A stretch of 64,000 nt of DNA from Myxococcota bacterium. Its GTDB lineage: Bacteria; Myxococcota_A; UBA796; JAFGLY01. Shown here piece after piece: positions 49,237 through 57,874 of the stretch (position 1 is the first letter of the stretch; each line of letters opens with the position of its first letter). The position numbers and the translations under genes were made by a program. Location: contig JAJRWT010000089.1 in the NCBI GenBank assembly GCA_024276675.1, positions 1 through 64,000 of the forward strand. Direction: 5' to 3'. The notes under the pieces were generated by a model. That model searched no databases, was not told where the DNA came from, and worked only from the letters and a program-made list of their open reading frames with translations.

Positions 49237-52026
49237 ATGAAACCCAGGTTTCCCAAGAACCTTCACCGTGTTCTGCTCATGCTGGGCATGGCTTTTCTGG
49301 CCATGCCCCCGGTGCCAGCGCTTCGTGCAGAAGACCAGAGTACCACGGACGACGAGCAAGCCCAGCAGCCAGAAGAAGAAGAGCAACCACAACAGCTCCC
49401 ACCCATGAGAGTGCCGGGCATGACGGGCACGACCCCCATGGCACGTCCGGTGGGCGCCCCTCCCATGGGTCGGTTTCCTCCCGCGGGTGCCCAGTCGGGT
49501 GAGAGGCTCGACAAGAGCGGTCCCATGCGGCGCCTTCCCATGGAGAAACGTGCCACCGGTATCGAAAAAGACCCTGGCTCCCGCAAGATCACCGGAGAAC
49601 CGGCCTCCAGTAGCCGGAGTTCCGGGGAGGAATCCCAGGCCAGGCCCGACGAAGATCGGCAAAGGCCGCCCATCCTGGACCCCAACGCCATGGTGACCAT
49701 AGACTTCGTGGACACCGACATAAGCGATCTCATAAAGTACATGGCCGAGATCACGGGGCGTAATTTCATCCTGGGAGACAAGCTCTCCGGCAAGGTTACC
49801 ATCATCAGCCACGAACAGGTGACGGTGGCTGCCGCCTATGAAGCCTTCCTCTCGGCTCTCGAGGTTGCCGGCTACACAACGGTCACCATCGGCAAGGCCA
49901 CCAAGGTGCTCAAGTCGGCAGACGCCGCCCGCGCGCCCTTGAGGGTATACCAGGGTGACTCTGTGCCCTACACGGACAACTTCGTCACCCAGATAATCCA
50001 GCCCGACAACGTGTCTGTGAAAGATATCCTTACCGTGGTGAAGGAACTCGCCAGTTCGTCGGGCCGGGTCATAGCCTATTCCCCCACCAACACCTTGATC
50101 CTCACCGACTCGGCCACCAACATCCGCAGGATCTACAGGATCATCAATGATCTGGACGTGGCCGCCCCCACCAGCAGCATAAAGATTATCCGCCTGACCT
50201 ACGCCGATGCTGCTTCCCTGGAAGCCATCATCGAAGAGCTGTACGGCGTCGAGGCCAGCAGCTCCACGTCCCAGGAAACGACCACCTCTCGTCGTCGTCG
50301 CAGCAGCAGCCGGCGCTCCAGCCGAAACGTAGAGGAAAGCAGGGCGGAAGCATCGGCTACATCGGTGGGCGAGGGGGGCTACATAGCAAAGGTCATCACC
50401 GACGAACGCACCAATTCGCTAATCATCCAGGCCAACGATGAAGCCATGAGCGACATCACCGAGCTCATCAGAGATCTGGACACGTACGTGGATCCCGCCA
50501 GCAGGTCGCAGATCCACGTCGTGTACCTGGAGCACGCCAAGGCTGAAGACGTGGCCCAGGTACTCTCCAACCTGTCCAGCAGCGCCAGCAGCTATGGGAG
50601 TTCCTCGTCCAGGAACCTGGGCAACCGCAGCAGCCGCTCGGGGCGGATGGGAAACAGCAGCTCCCGGACAGGTACCAGTAGCAGGGCGGGAGTGCCTGGA
50701 ATGATGGGTTCGGCGGGCTCCTACAACAAGACCAAGACCAGCTCCAAGTCCACCGGAGTAATGGCGGCCTTCGAGTCGGGCTTGAGCGTGGCCAGCGACG
50801 AAAACACCAACTCCCTGGTGATAATCGCGGCCCCCGAGGACTTCCGCATCATCAAGCAGGTCATCGACAAGCTGGACATCAGGCGGAAGCAGGTCTTCGT
50901 GGAAGCCGTGATCCTGGAAATGGCAAGCGATGAAACCTTCGACATCGGGCTCGGCTACCACGTTGGCAACGCCAGCGACTCCGGAGCCTTGTCGGCCTAC
51001 TCGGCCCAGTTGAACGGCTACTCGTTGGGCCTGTCCAGCGCGGACCTACTGTCCGGCTTGGCCATGGGAGTCTTCGGGGAGGCCATCGACATCTCGGTTG
51101 CAGACGACGAAGGCACCACCACCAGCATGAGCGTTCCAGCCTTTGGGATCGCCTTGAACGCTCTCCAATCCCAGAGCGCGGTGAACATTCTCTCCACGCC
51201 CAACATCCTCACGATGGACAACGAAGAAGCCAAGATCATCGTGGGGCGCAACATCCCCTTTCCCACCTCCACCGGGCGTGACTCCAACAACAACCCCATC
51301 ATCAGCTACCAACGCGAGGACGTGGCAATCACCCTGAAGGTCACGCCACAGATCAACGAGTCCAACTTCGTAACCCTGGAGGTGTTCCAGGAGGTCTCCG
51401 AGATCGAAGAGGACTCCCAGGGCCTGGATGTCTCATCGGCCGGTTTCATCACGTCCAAGCGCTCGGCTGAAACAGTGGTGGTTGTACGCGACAACCAGAC
51501 CGTGGTGGTGGGGGGCCTCATCGCCAACACCAGCACACAGGTGGAAACCAAGATCCCCATCCTTGGGGACATGCCTCTCCTGGGGCTGCTGTTCAGGGGC
51601 ACGCGGGACAGCAGTCGCAAGACCAACCTGCTCATCTTCCTCACCCCCCACGTCATCGACTCTCCCGAAGACCTGGAAGAGATCTACCGTATCAAGGTGG
51701 CCCAGAGAGCGGAGTTCATGAGGCGCTTCTACGGGAAGAGCCAGCAGGAGCAGAACGACGAGATCTTCTCGCTTCTTCGCTACTCGATGAACCTGGTCGA
51801 CGAACCCAGCGTCTACCGAACCAAGGTGGACCAACACTCCATGACCACCACAATCGACAACTCCACTGGTGATTTCCTCCCCACCGAGGGTCTGGAGCCC
51901 TACCAGGAACCCGAATCCGGCCTCGAGGAAGAGCCGCGGGGGGACGAGGAACTCCAGGGAGAACTCCCCGATGGGGAACCCGGTGCAGCTCCGAGCCAAC
52001 AGCCTCTGGACGGCGAAGGGAATTGA
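49237..52026 (+). CDS. gspD: Type II secretion system secretin GspD
   Basis: A 929-residue outer-membrane secretin. ATG 49237 has GGAG 6 bases upstream and leads directly into a signal peptide (VLLMLGMAFLAMPPVPALRA); an earlier ATG (49201) overlapping the gspC stop is less likely. An N-terminal Pro/Gln/Arg-rich region of about 110 residues precedes N0 (ITIDFVDTDISDLIKYMAE type), N1, N2 and N3 domains. The secretin core has VNILSTPNILTMDNEEAKII, VGRNIPFPTSTGRDS, ALKVTPQINESNF-type text and TVVVGGLIANTSTQVETKIP. Ser/Arg-rich low-complexity inserts occur at about residues 342-367 and 447-505. The acidic C-terminus may be the pilotin-binding S domain. Confidence 0.95.
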   Translation: MKPRFPKNLHRVLLMLGMAFLAMPPVPALRAEDQSTTDDEQAQQPEEEEQPQQLPPMRVPGMTGTTPMARPVGAPPMGRFPPAGAQSGERLDKSGPMRRLPMEKRATGIEKDPGSRKITGEPASSSRSSGEESQARPDEDRQRPPILDPNAMVTIDFVDTDISDLIKYMAEITGRNFILGDKLSGKVTIISHEQVTVAAAYEAFLSALEVAGYTTVTIGKATKVLKSADAARAPLRVYQGDSVPYTDNFVTQIIQPDNVSVKDILTVVKELASSSGRVIAYSPTNTLILTDSATNIRRIYRIINDLDVAAPTSSIKIIRLTYADAASLEAIIEELYGVEASSSTSQETTTSRRRRSSSRRSSRNVEESRAEASATSVGEGGYIAKVITDERTNSLIIQANDEAMSDITELIRDLDTYVDPASRSQIHVVYLEHAKAEDVAQVLSNLSSSASSYGSSSSRNLGNRSSRSGRMGNSSSRTGTSSRAGVPGMMGSAGSYNKTKTSSKSTGVMAAFESGLSVASDENTNSLVIIAAPEDFRIIKQVIDKLDIRRKQVFVEAVILEMASDETFDIGLGYHVGNASDSGALSAYSAQLNGYSLGLSSADLLSGLAMGVFGEAIDISVADDEGTTTSMSVPAFGIALNALQSQSAVNILSTPNILTMDNEEAKIIVGRNIPFPTSTGRDSNNNPIISYQREDVAITLKVTPQINESNFVTLEVFQEVSEIEEDSQGLDVSSAGFITSKRSAETVVVVRDNQTVVVGGLIANTSTQVETKIPILGDMPLLGLLFRGTRDSSRKTNLLIFLTPHVIDSPEDLEEIYRIKVAQRAEFMRRFYGKSQQEQNDEIFSLLRYSMNLVDEPSVYRTKVDQHSMTTTIDNSTGDFLPTEGLEPYQEPESGLEEEPRGDEELQGELPDGEPGAAPSQQPLDGEGN

Positions 52027-52027
52027 C

Positions 52028-53767
52028 ATGGCGGTGAGGCGTATATCGCTGGAAGCGGCTCTGAGACGGAAGGGTTTGCCTGCCGGATTGCTGCTGGAGG
52101 CTCGCAAACAAGCCGAAAAAACCGGGGATCTCCTGGTTCGTTCATTGTTTCGCATGGAATCGGTTTCCCCCCGGATGTTGTGCCAGGTGCTCTCCGATAT
52201 TTCGGGAATTCCCATGCGAGAGAGCATCGACATCGAGCAGGTGGACGTGGACCTGGTAAGGGCGCTGCCCCTGGCCCTGGCCAGGGACCTGGGCATTCTT
52301 CCCCTCTGGCAGGAAGACGACGTCGTAGTGGTGGCCATCGCGGACATGGCAGGCCTCCAGGCCGTGGACGACCTGCGGTTGAAACTGGGGCGCCGTTGCA
52401 GGCCGGTGCTGGCGCCTCATGACACTCTACGCGACGCCATCAATCGTGCCTTCGACAAGGCCAGCCGCACGGCCAGCGCGGTCATGGAGGAGATCGAGGA
52501 CGAAGCCGGCGAAGACCTGGCCGACGACCTGATGCTTCAACCCGACCTGCTGGACGATCCCAACCAGGCGCCAATCATCAGGTTCGTGAACTCCCTGCTT
52601 ACCCAGGCCATCAAGGATCGAGCCAGCGACATCCACGTGGAACCCTTCGAAAAGGAACTGGTGGTAAGGTTTCGTATCGACGGTGTGCTCTACGAAATCG
52701 TCAAGCCGCCACCCCGCCTGCAGGCATCCATAGTCAGTCGCGTCAAGATCATGGCTGGCCTGAACATCGCCGAAAAGCGCATCCCCCAGGATGGCCGCAT
52801 CCGCACCCGCATGGCGGGGCGCGAGATCGATCTCCGCGTGAGCACCCTCCCGGTGCGCCATGGCGAACGGGTGGTCATGCGCATCCTGGAAAAGGGAAAG
52901 GTCTTCAACCTGGAACAGGTGGGAATGGGGTCCGATACACTGTCCTACTTCCGCCGCATGATCCGCCTGCCCCATGGGATCCTGCTTGTGACGGGGCCCA
53001 CCGGCTCGGGCAAGACCACCACGCTGTATTCTGCACTCTCCGAGATCAACTCACCCGACAAGAACATCATCACCATCGAAGACCCCATCGAGTACGAACT
53101 GCGCGGCATCGGGCAGACCCAGGTGAATCCCAAGATCGATCTCACCTTTGCTTCCACGCTGCGTTCACATCTTCGCCAGGATCCCGACGTCATTCTGGTG
53201 GGAGAGATCCGCGACCGGGAGACCGCCGACAACGCCGTTCAAGCCTCGCTGACCGGGCACCTCGTGTTCAGCACGCTGCACACCAACGACGCTCCCACCG
53301 CCTTCTCGCGGCTGGTGGACATGGGTGTCGAACCCTTCCTGGTCTCCAGCTCGCTGGTGGCAGTCCTGGCACAGCGGCTTGTGAGGCGTCTCTGTCCGGT
53401 CTGCAAGGAGCCCCATACACCCGGTACCAGGGAACTCCTGAACCTGGGGCTGGGGAAGAACGCCATTTCGACGCTTGAACAGTCGCGGGCCGGGGGCGGT
53501 CAGGTGTTCAGGGCCAGGGGTTGCGCCGAGTGTCTCGACACTGGCTACTCCGGCCGTACCGGTATCTATGAACTACTCGTGGTGGACGACGAAATCCGCA
53601 GCATGGTGACGGCGGGGGCCAACGCGGGACAGATCAAGAGGGCGGCCATCTCCAAGGGAATGTTGGCTCTTCGACACGACGGTCTTCGCAAGGTGGTGGA
53701 GGGCGTCACTTCGCTGGACGAGGTGGTCAGGGTCACACAGGAAGAACTATCGGAGTTGGAGCAATGA
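52028..53767 (+). CDS. gspE: Type II secretion system ATPase GspE
   Basis: A 579-residue cytoplasmic motor that powers pseudopilus assembly. The N-terminal N1E-like region (RRISLEAALRRKGLPAGLLL) is followed by ASDIHVEPFEKELVVRFRID, Walker A GPTGSGKTTTLY, Asp box IITIEDPIEYEL, Walker B DPDVILVGEIRDRETA and the His box STLHTNDAPTAFSRL. The zinc-binding tetracysteine of GspE is intact (CPVC at about 457 and CAEC at about 500). The ATG lies one base after the gspD stop, with GAAGGGAA upstream. All catalytic motifs are conserved, so it should be active. Confidence 0.97.
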   Translation: MAVRRISLEAALRRKGLPAGLLLEARKQAEKTGDLLVRSLFRMESVSPRMLCQVLSDISGIPMRESIDIEQVDVDLVRALPLALARDLGILPLWQEDDVVVVAIADMAGLQAVDDLRLKLGRRCRPVLAPHDTLRDAINRAFDKASRTASAVMEEIEDEAGEDLADDLMLQPDLLDDPNQAPIIRFVNSLLTQAIKDRASDIHVEPFEKELVVRFRIDGVLYEIVKPPPRLQASIVSRVKIMAGLNIAEKRIPQDGRIRTRMAGREIDLRVSTLPVRHGERVVMRILEKGKVFNLEQVGMGSDTLSYFRRMIRLPHGILLVTGPTGSGKTTTLYSALSEINSPDKNIITIEDPIEYELRGIGQTQVNPKIDLTFASTLRSHLRQDPDVILVGEIRDRETADNAVQASLTGHLVFSTLHTNDAPTAFSRLVDMGVEPFLVSSSLVAVLAQRLVRRLCPVCKEPHTPGTRELLNLGLGKNAISTLEQSRAGGGQVFRARGCAECLDTGYSGRTGIYELLVVDDEIRSMVTAGANAGQIKRAAISKGMLALRHDGLRKVVEGVTSLDEVVRVTQEELSELEQ

Positions 53768-53803
53768 CCGTGGCATCGCACACAGGCAGGGCTGGGGTAT
53801 AGA

Positions 53804-55045
53804 ATGCCTGTCTACGAGTACAAGGCATTCAATGGCCAAGGCCGCCAGGTTACCGGCATCGTGGATGCCGAAGCCCCCAGGCTGGCCCGAGCCAAGCTTC
53901 GCGCCCAGAACATCTTCGCCACCGAACTGGTGCCGCAGCAGGCCGGGCGTCTTCCTGCAAAGGGTGGGAAGCAAGCCTTTCGGCTGGACCTGTCTCGGCT
54001 CTTCCAGCGGGTCTCCGCCGCGGATCTGGCCACGATGACTTCCCAGCTCTCCACCCTGGTGGGCGCCGCGATTCCCCTGGTGGAGGCCCTCTCCGCTGTA
54101 CTGGAACAGGTTGAGAAACCGGCCTTGAAGGCGGTATTGGCCGATGTTCGTGCCAAGGTGAACGAAGGCTCCAGCCTGGCTGAAGCCCTCCAGGCCCACC
54201 CAAGGATCTTTGACAACCTCTACGTGAGCATGGTGGCGGCGGGTGAGAGGGCCGGCGCTCTCGAAACCGTGTTCGACAGGCTGACATCCCACACGGAGGC
54301 AATGCTCAGGCTTCGGCAGAAGGTGGTGGCGGCGCTCATCTACCCGGTGCTCATGGCCCTGGTGGGCGTTGGGCTCCTGGCGGGTATCTTCACGGTGGTC
54401 GTGCCAAGGGTGCGAAAGCTGTTCGAGAGCTTCGGCGAGGGCCTGCCGCTCATGACACAGATGTTGCTGGGAGTGAGCGACATGGTCACCGCCTGGTGGT
54501 GGCTAATCCTGGGATTCTTCGTGGCGGGAGCCTTCGCGTTCCGGCGATGGATGAAGACGCCCGACGGCCGCGCCCGCTGGCACAGGTTGCTTCTCAGGTT
54601 GCCCGTGGTGGGCAGGATTATTCGGACCATCGCGGTCAGTCGTTTCTGCCGAACCATGGCCACACTCCTGGTGTCGGGAGTCCCCATCCTCACGGCTCTG
54701 CAGATAGTCAAGCGTGTAGTGGCCAACGACGTGCTGGCCCAGGCCATCGAGGCATCCACCAAGAACATCCGGGAGGGGCAGTCCATCGCTGTGCCTCTCA
54801 AACAGAGTGGTGAGTTCCCCCCCCTGGTTACCCACATGATAGCCATCGGCGAGCGTACGGGGGATCTCGAAACGATGCTTGAAAAGGTTGCTTCTGCCTA
54901 TGATGCCTATGTGGAGCGCGCCCTGGAGACCTTCACGGCCCTGTTGGAGCCCATCCTGATCCTGGCCATGGGCGGTACCATCGGCCTCGTGGCGGTAGCC
55001 TTGCTGCTTCCCATGCTCCAGATGTCCAGGCTCGCGGGTTCATGA
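53804..55045 (+). CDS. gspF: Type II secretion system inner-membrane platform protein GspF
   Basis: A 413-residue polytopic protein. The start MPVYEYKAFNGQGRQVTGIV is typical of GspF. Two homologous cytoplasmic GspF domains are present (about 70-193: LATMTSQLSTLVGAAIPLVE, ALQAHPRIFDNLYVSMVAAG, and about 273-396: ILTALQIVKRVVANDVLAQA, PLVTHMIAIGERTGDLETML). Membrane helices follow each domain (VLMALVGVGLLAGIFTVVVP, VTAWWWLILGFFVAGAF and the C-terminal ILILAMGGTIGLVAVALLLP). It anchors GspE at the membrane and couples its motion to pseudopilin loading. It starts 36 bases after gspE. Confidence 0.95.
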   Translation: MPVYEYKAFNGQGRQVTGIVDAEAPRLARAKLRAQNIFATELVPQQAGRLPAKGGKQAFRLDLSRLFQRVSAADLATMTSQLSTLVGAAIPLVEALSAVLEQVEKPALKAVLADVRAKVNEGSSLAEALQAHPRIFDNLYVSMVAAGERAGALETVFDRLTSHTEAMLRLRQKVVAALIYPVLMALVGVGLLAGIFTVVVPRVRKLFESFGEGLPLMTQMLLGVSDMVTAWWWLILGFFVAGAFAFRRWMKTPDGRARWHRLLLRLPVVGRIIRTIAVSRFCRTMATLLVSGVPILTALQIVKRVVANDVLAQAIEASTKNIREGQSIAVPLKQSGEFPPLVTHMIAIGERTGDLETMLEKVASAYDAYVERALETFTALLEPILILAMGGTIGLVAVALLLPMLQMSRLAGS

Positions 55046-55150
55046 AGGAACATCCGCCATCTTCGCACAAGCCAGCAATCCAATGACCCGACTTCAGCGA
55101 CCATCATTCAACAAGACGACAACGAGCTTTCGCTCGGTGGGAGAACACCC

Positions 55151-55660
55151 ATGAACCACAGACTCTTTCGAGCATGGGCAGACCGTAGGTGCCTGGTCAC
55201 GCTGCCCTCACAATTGATCCGACGTGAGCCCGCCAGGGCTGCCCTCTTGACTCGCAGCAGGCGCCGGCGAGGGATGACCCTCGTTGAGATCATGGTGGTC
55301 ATCACCATCCTGGTTAGCCTTATGACCGTGTTGGCGGTGAACGTGCTGGGCCGTCTGGACGAGGCCAACGCCGAAACCACCAAGATCAAGATGCGCCAGG
55401 TGGAGCAGGCCCTGCAGATGTACGCCATCAAGCACAAGGGCAAGTATCCCAGCACATCGGAAGGCCTCCAGGCTGCCAGCAAGTACATGCCAAATCCAGG
55501 CGAGATTCCAACCGACGGCTGGGACAGGCCGTTTCAGTACTTCAGTCCCGGAACCCACGGGGGCAATGAATACGAGATCGTTTCTCTTGGCAAGGATGGC
55601 CGCGAGGGCGGAGAAGACGTCAACGCCGACATCAAGAGCTGGGAGCTGGGGAACGAGTGA
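55151..55660 (+). CDS. gspG: Major pseudopilin GspG
   Basis: A 169-residue type IV-pilin-like protein with GGGAG 8 bases before the ATG. The prepilin peptidase site is RRRRG/MTLVEIMVV, cleaving after Gly41 with Glu at +5. Met rather than Phe is the first mature residue, and the 41-residue leader is unusually long; in-frame TTG codons at 55214 and 55247 could shorten it. The mature domain has EQALQMYAIKHKGKYPSTSE, DGWDRPFQYFSPGTHG and the calcium-site C-terminus GKDGREGGEDVNADIKSW. It forms the pseudopilus shaft. Confidence 0.95.
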   Translation: MNHRLFRAWADRRCLVTLPSQLIRREPARAALLTRSRRRRGMTLVEIMVVITILVSLMTVLAVNVLGRLDEANAETTKIKMRQVEQALQMYAIKHKGKYPSTSEGLQAASKYMPNPGEIPTDGWDRPFQYFSPGTHGGNEYEIVSLGKDGREGGEDVNADIKSWELGNE

Positions 55661-55663
55661 ACC

Positions 55664-56416
55664 ATGGATTATTCCGGCGGGCCCGCCCCATTCCACGGGG
55701 GGAGATGCAATCTCCGACGTGGAATGACTCTCATGGAGATCATGGTGGTCATAGCCATCATCGTGATCGTCATGGGAGTGGCCATACCCAGCATGGCCCT
55801 TCTGCTGGACCTCCAGCAGAAACGTGCGGTGGACCGGTTGGCTGAGACCTACGCCTATCTCAGGGATGAAGCCACCCTTCGCAACATCACGTTCAGGATC
55901 GCCTACTACCTGGACCGGGGAACATGGGAAGTGCAGGCCGGATCGCCAGATGCCGTGATCTTCGCGACACCCGAGGAACGCGAGGCCTGGGAAAGGGACT
56001 ACGCCGACAGGCTGTCGCGTTTCACCGAGCGAGAGATCGCCGAGGGCGAAGCTGACGACATACTCGACCAGGAGGGGCGTTTCCGGGGACTTGACGACGT
56101 GGCTCTGGACTCCACGGTGCAGCTTCCCGGCGGCACGACCTTCGCCTGGGTCTACACGCCGCAGTATTCCGAGCCCGTGCAGCCGCAGGATCCTCCCCCC
56201 GAAGACCCGGAAGATGAGCTGGTGGTCTACTCCTACATCTTCCCCGACGGCCAGATGGAGTTCACCGCTCTCCAGATCGTTGGCGTGTCGGATCCGGAAG
56301 ATGGCTACACGCTCATCGTGGAACCATTGACGGGGCGCATCCACCTGGAAGACGCCAACTTCGTCTTCGACGATCTCTATGACTGGCTTCCCGAAACCGC
56401 ACCGGAGATGCCATGA
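55664..56416 (+). CDS. gspH: Minor pseudopilin GspH
   Basis: A 250-residue pseudopilin starting 3 bases after the gspG stop. The leader ends NLRRG (Gly20) and the mature part begins MTLMEIMVVIAIIVIVMGVA, again with Met at +1 and Glu at +5. The globular part is acidic (about residues 100-200, rich in Asp/Glu/Pro: PPPEDPEDELVVYSY) and longer than usual GspH. It is assigned by position between gspG and gspI and by its pilin helix. Minor pseudopilins cap or initiate the pseudopilus. Confidence 0.85.
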   Translation: MDYSGGPAPFHGGRCNLRRGMTLMEIMVVIAIIVIVMGVAIPSMALLLDLQQKRAVDRLAETYAYLRDEATLRNITFRIAYYLDRGTWEVQAGSPDAVIFATPEEREAWERDYADRLSRFTEREIAEGEADDILDQEGRFRGLDDVALDSTVQLPGGTTFAWVYTPQYSEPVQPQDPPPEDPEDELVVYSYIFPDGQMEFTALQIVGVSDPEDGYTLIVEPLTGRIHLEDANFVFDDLYDWLPETAPEMP

Positions 56417-57099
56417 ACCCTCCACGCACAGGTGGCATGGGAGCGCGGGGAGCCTTCACACTCCTGGAGGTCATGGTGGCCGTCGCCATATTGGCGGGCA
56501 GCCTGCTGGTGCTTGTGCATTCCCAGGCCACGGCGGTGAAGATGACGGCCGAAACCGACAGGATCCTGGTGGCCAGCATGTTGGCCCGCGAGAAGATGGC
56601 CCAGGTACAGATCCTGGTGGAACGGGAGGGCTTCGGGGAGCAGGACATCGAAGAAGCAGGCGACTTCAGCGATTTTGGCGATGACGAAGACCTGAGTCTC
56701 CAACTGGACCTGGACGACGAATACGAGGATTTCCGATACGCCTGGACCGTCCGAAAGGTGGAGATGGACCTGGGCGCGGACCTGGGATCGCTCACCGACG
56801 ACCTGGCTGCATCGGGCTTCTGGGGGGAACAATCCACCGAGTCCGGCAGCACCGGCAGCAGTTCAACCACCGTCACCGGCACGGAAGAGTCCAGCTCCGG
56901 CACACCGGGCCTGGAAGACATGGGTTTCTCAATGGATCTCCTCACCGAAATGCTGGGCAACTACATCAGGGAGGTGAGGGTGTTGGTGTGGTGGGGCGAC
57001 AACGAAGACGGCACCGACCAGATCGAATTGGTCAGCCACGTGATCAACCCCTCCGGGACGATCGTTCCGGGCAGTTCCACCGGCACGGTGAGCCAATGA
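56413..57099 (+). CDS. gspI: Minor pseudopilin GspI
   Basis: A 228-residue pseudopilin overlapping the gspH stop (ATGA). The signature RGAFTLLEVMVAVAILAGSL places Ala14, not Gly, at -1 if Phe15 is the first mature residue with Glu at +5. The alternative cut after Gly13 would put Glu at +6. The globular region contains an acidic stretch (FSDFGDDEDLSLQLDLDDE) and a Ser/Thr/Gly-rich spacer, then a conserved-looking tail (REVRVLVWWGDNEDGTDQIE) typical of GspI. It forms the tip complex with GspJ and GspK. Confidence 0.88.
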   Translation: MNPPRTGGMGARGAFTLLEVMVAVAILAGSLLVLVHSQATAVKMTAETDRILVASMLAREKMAQVQILVEREGFGEQDIEEAGDFSDFGDDEDLSLQLDLDDEYEDFRYAWTVRKVEMDLGADLGSLTDDLAASGFWGEQSTESGSTGSSSTTVTGTEESSSGTPGLEDMGFSMDLLTEMLGNYIREVRVLVWWGDNEDGTDQIELVSHVINPSGTIVPGSSTGTVSQ

Positions 57100-57872
57100 T
57101 TCCCCCGTGGGCACATCAACTGGGCCGAAAGTCCATCCGGAGCCGGTGGTCTGACCGCTGGCCCATGTCGGGGGCGGGTGGTTTCACCCTCATCGAGGTC
57201 ATGGTGTCCATATCCATCCTGGCCATCATGGGGGGGCTGGTGGTGTCGACGATTTCCAACACCCTTCTGGCCAGGGACATGTTGGCGGACAGCGACACGG
57301 TGAACCAGTCCGCCAGGGTGGCCCTGGGCAGGTTGAGCCGGGAGTTGGAGCTGGCCTACCTCACGAGCAGCACCGCCGCAATCAACACCTTCCGAACCAT
57401 CTTCATCGCCGAAGACGACGATCCGGCGGATCGCCTCTGGTTCACCTCTCTTTCCCATCGTCGCCTGTACCGGGACAGCCGCCAATGTGATCAGACCGAG
57501 ATCACCGTCTGGGCCGAGGACGACCCGGAAGACTCCTCCCTGATGGTGCTCCTGCATCGCGAGGCGCCACGCATCGACCATGAACCCGACAAAGACGGGC
57601 TCATCCTTCCACTCGCCCACGGCGTGAAGCGTTTCGATCTCTATTTTCTGGACGGAAAGCTGAACGAGTGGCGGGACGACTGGAGCACGGTGGGCAACGA
57701 GACCCCCGAGCGTCTCCCCAGGGCCGTGAAGCTGGTGCTGGTCATCTCCAAGCCGGACCTGGACGAACCGGAGACCCTGGTGGATCATACCTACGTCACT
57801 ACCATCCTTCTCGACTACGCGGAGCCCATGACCAAGAGCCTTCTGGGTCGTGGTTCCTTCTCGGAGGGGTGA
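57096..57872 (+). CDS. gspJ: Minor pseudopilin GspJ
   Basis: A 258-residue pseudopilin starting inside the gspI stop (ATGA). The prepilin site is GAGG/FTLIEVMVSISILAIMGG, cut after Gly29 with canonical Phe at +1 and Glu at +5. The globular domain includes RLSRELELAYLTSS, a region common in GspJ, and LVDHTYVTTILLDY near the end. It belongs to the I-J-K tip complex. Confidence 0.9.
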   Translation: MIPPWAHQLGRKSIRSRWSDRWPMSGAGGFTLIEVMVSISILAIMGGLVVSTISNTLLARDMLADSDTVNQSARVALGRLSRELELAYLTSSTAAINTFRTIFIAEDDDPADRLWFTSLSHRRLYRDSRQCDQTEITVWAEDDPEDSSLMVLLHREAPRIDHEPDKDGLILPLAHGVKRFDLYFLDGKLNEWRDDWSTVGNETPERLPRAVKLVLVISKPDLDEPETLVDHTYVTTILLDYAEPMTKSLLGRGSFSEG

Positions 57873-57874
57873 AC

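Noticed and set aside
55208..56425. 405-codon minus-strand frame opposite gspG and gspH
   Set aside because: Both pseudopilin genes are firm; the antisense frame is composition-driven.
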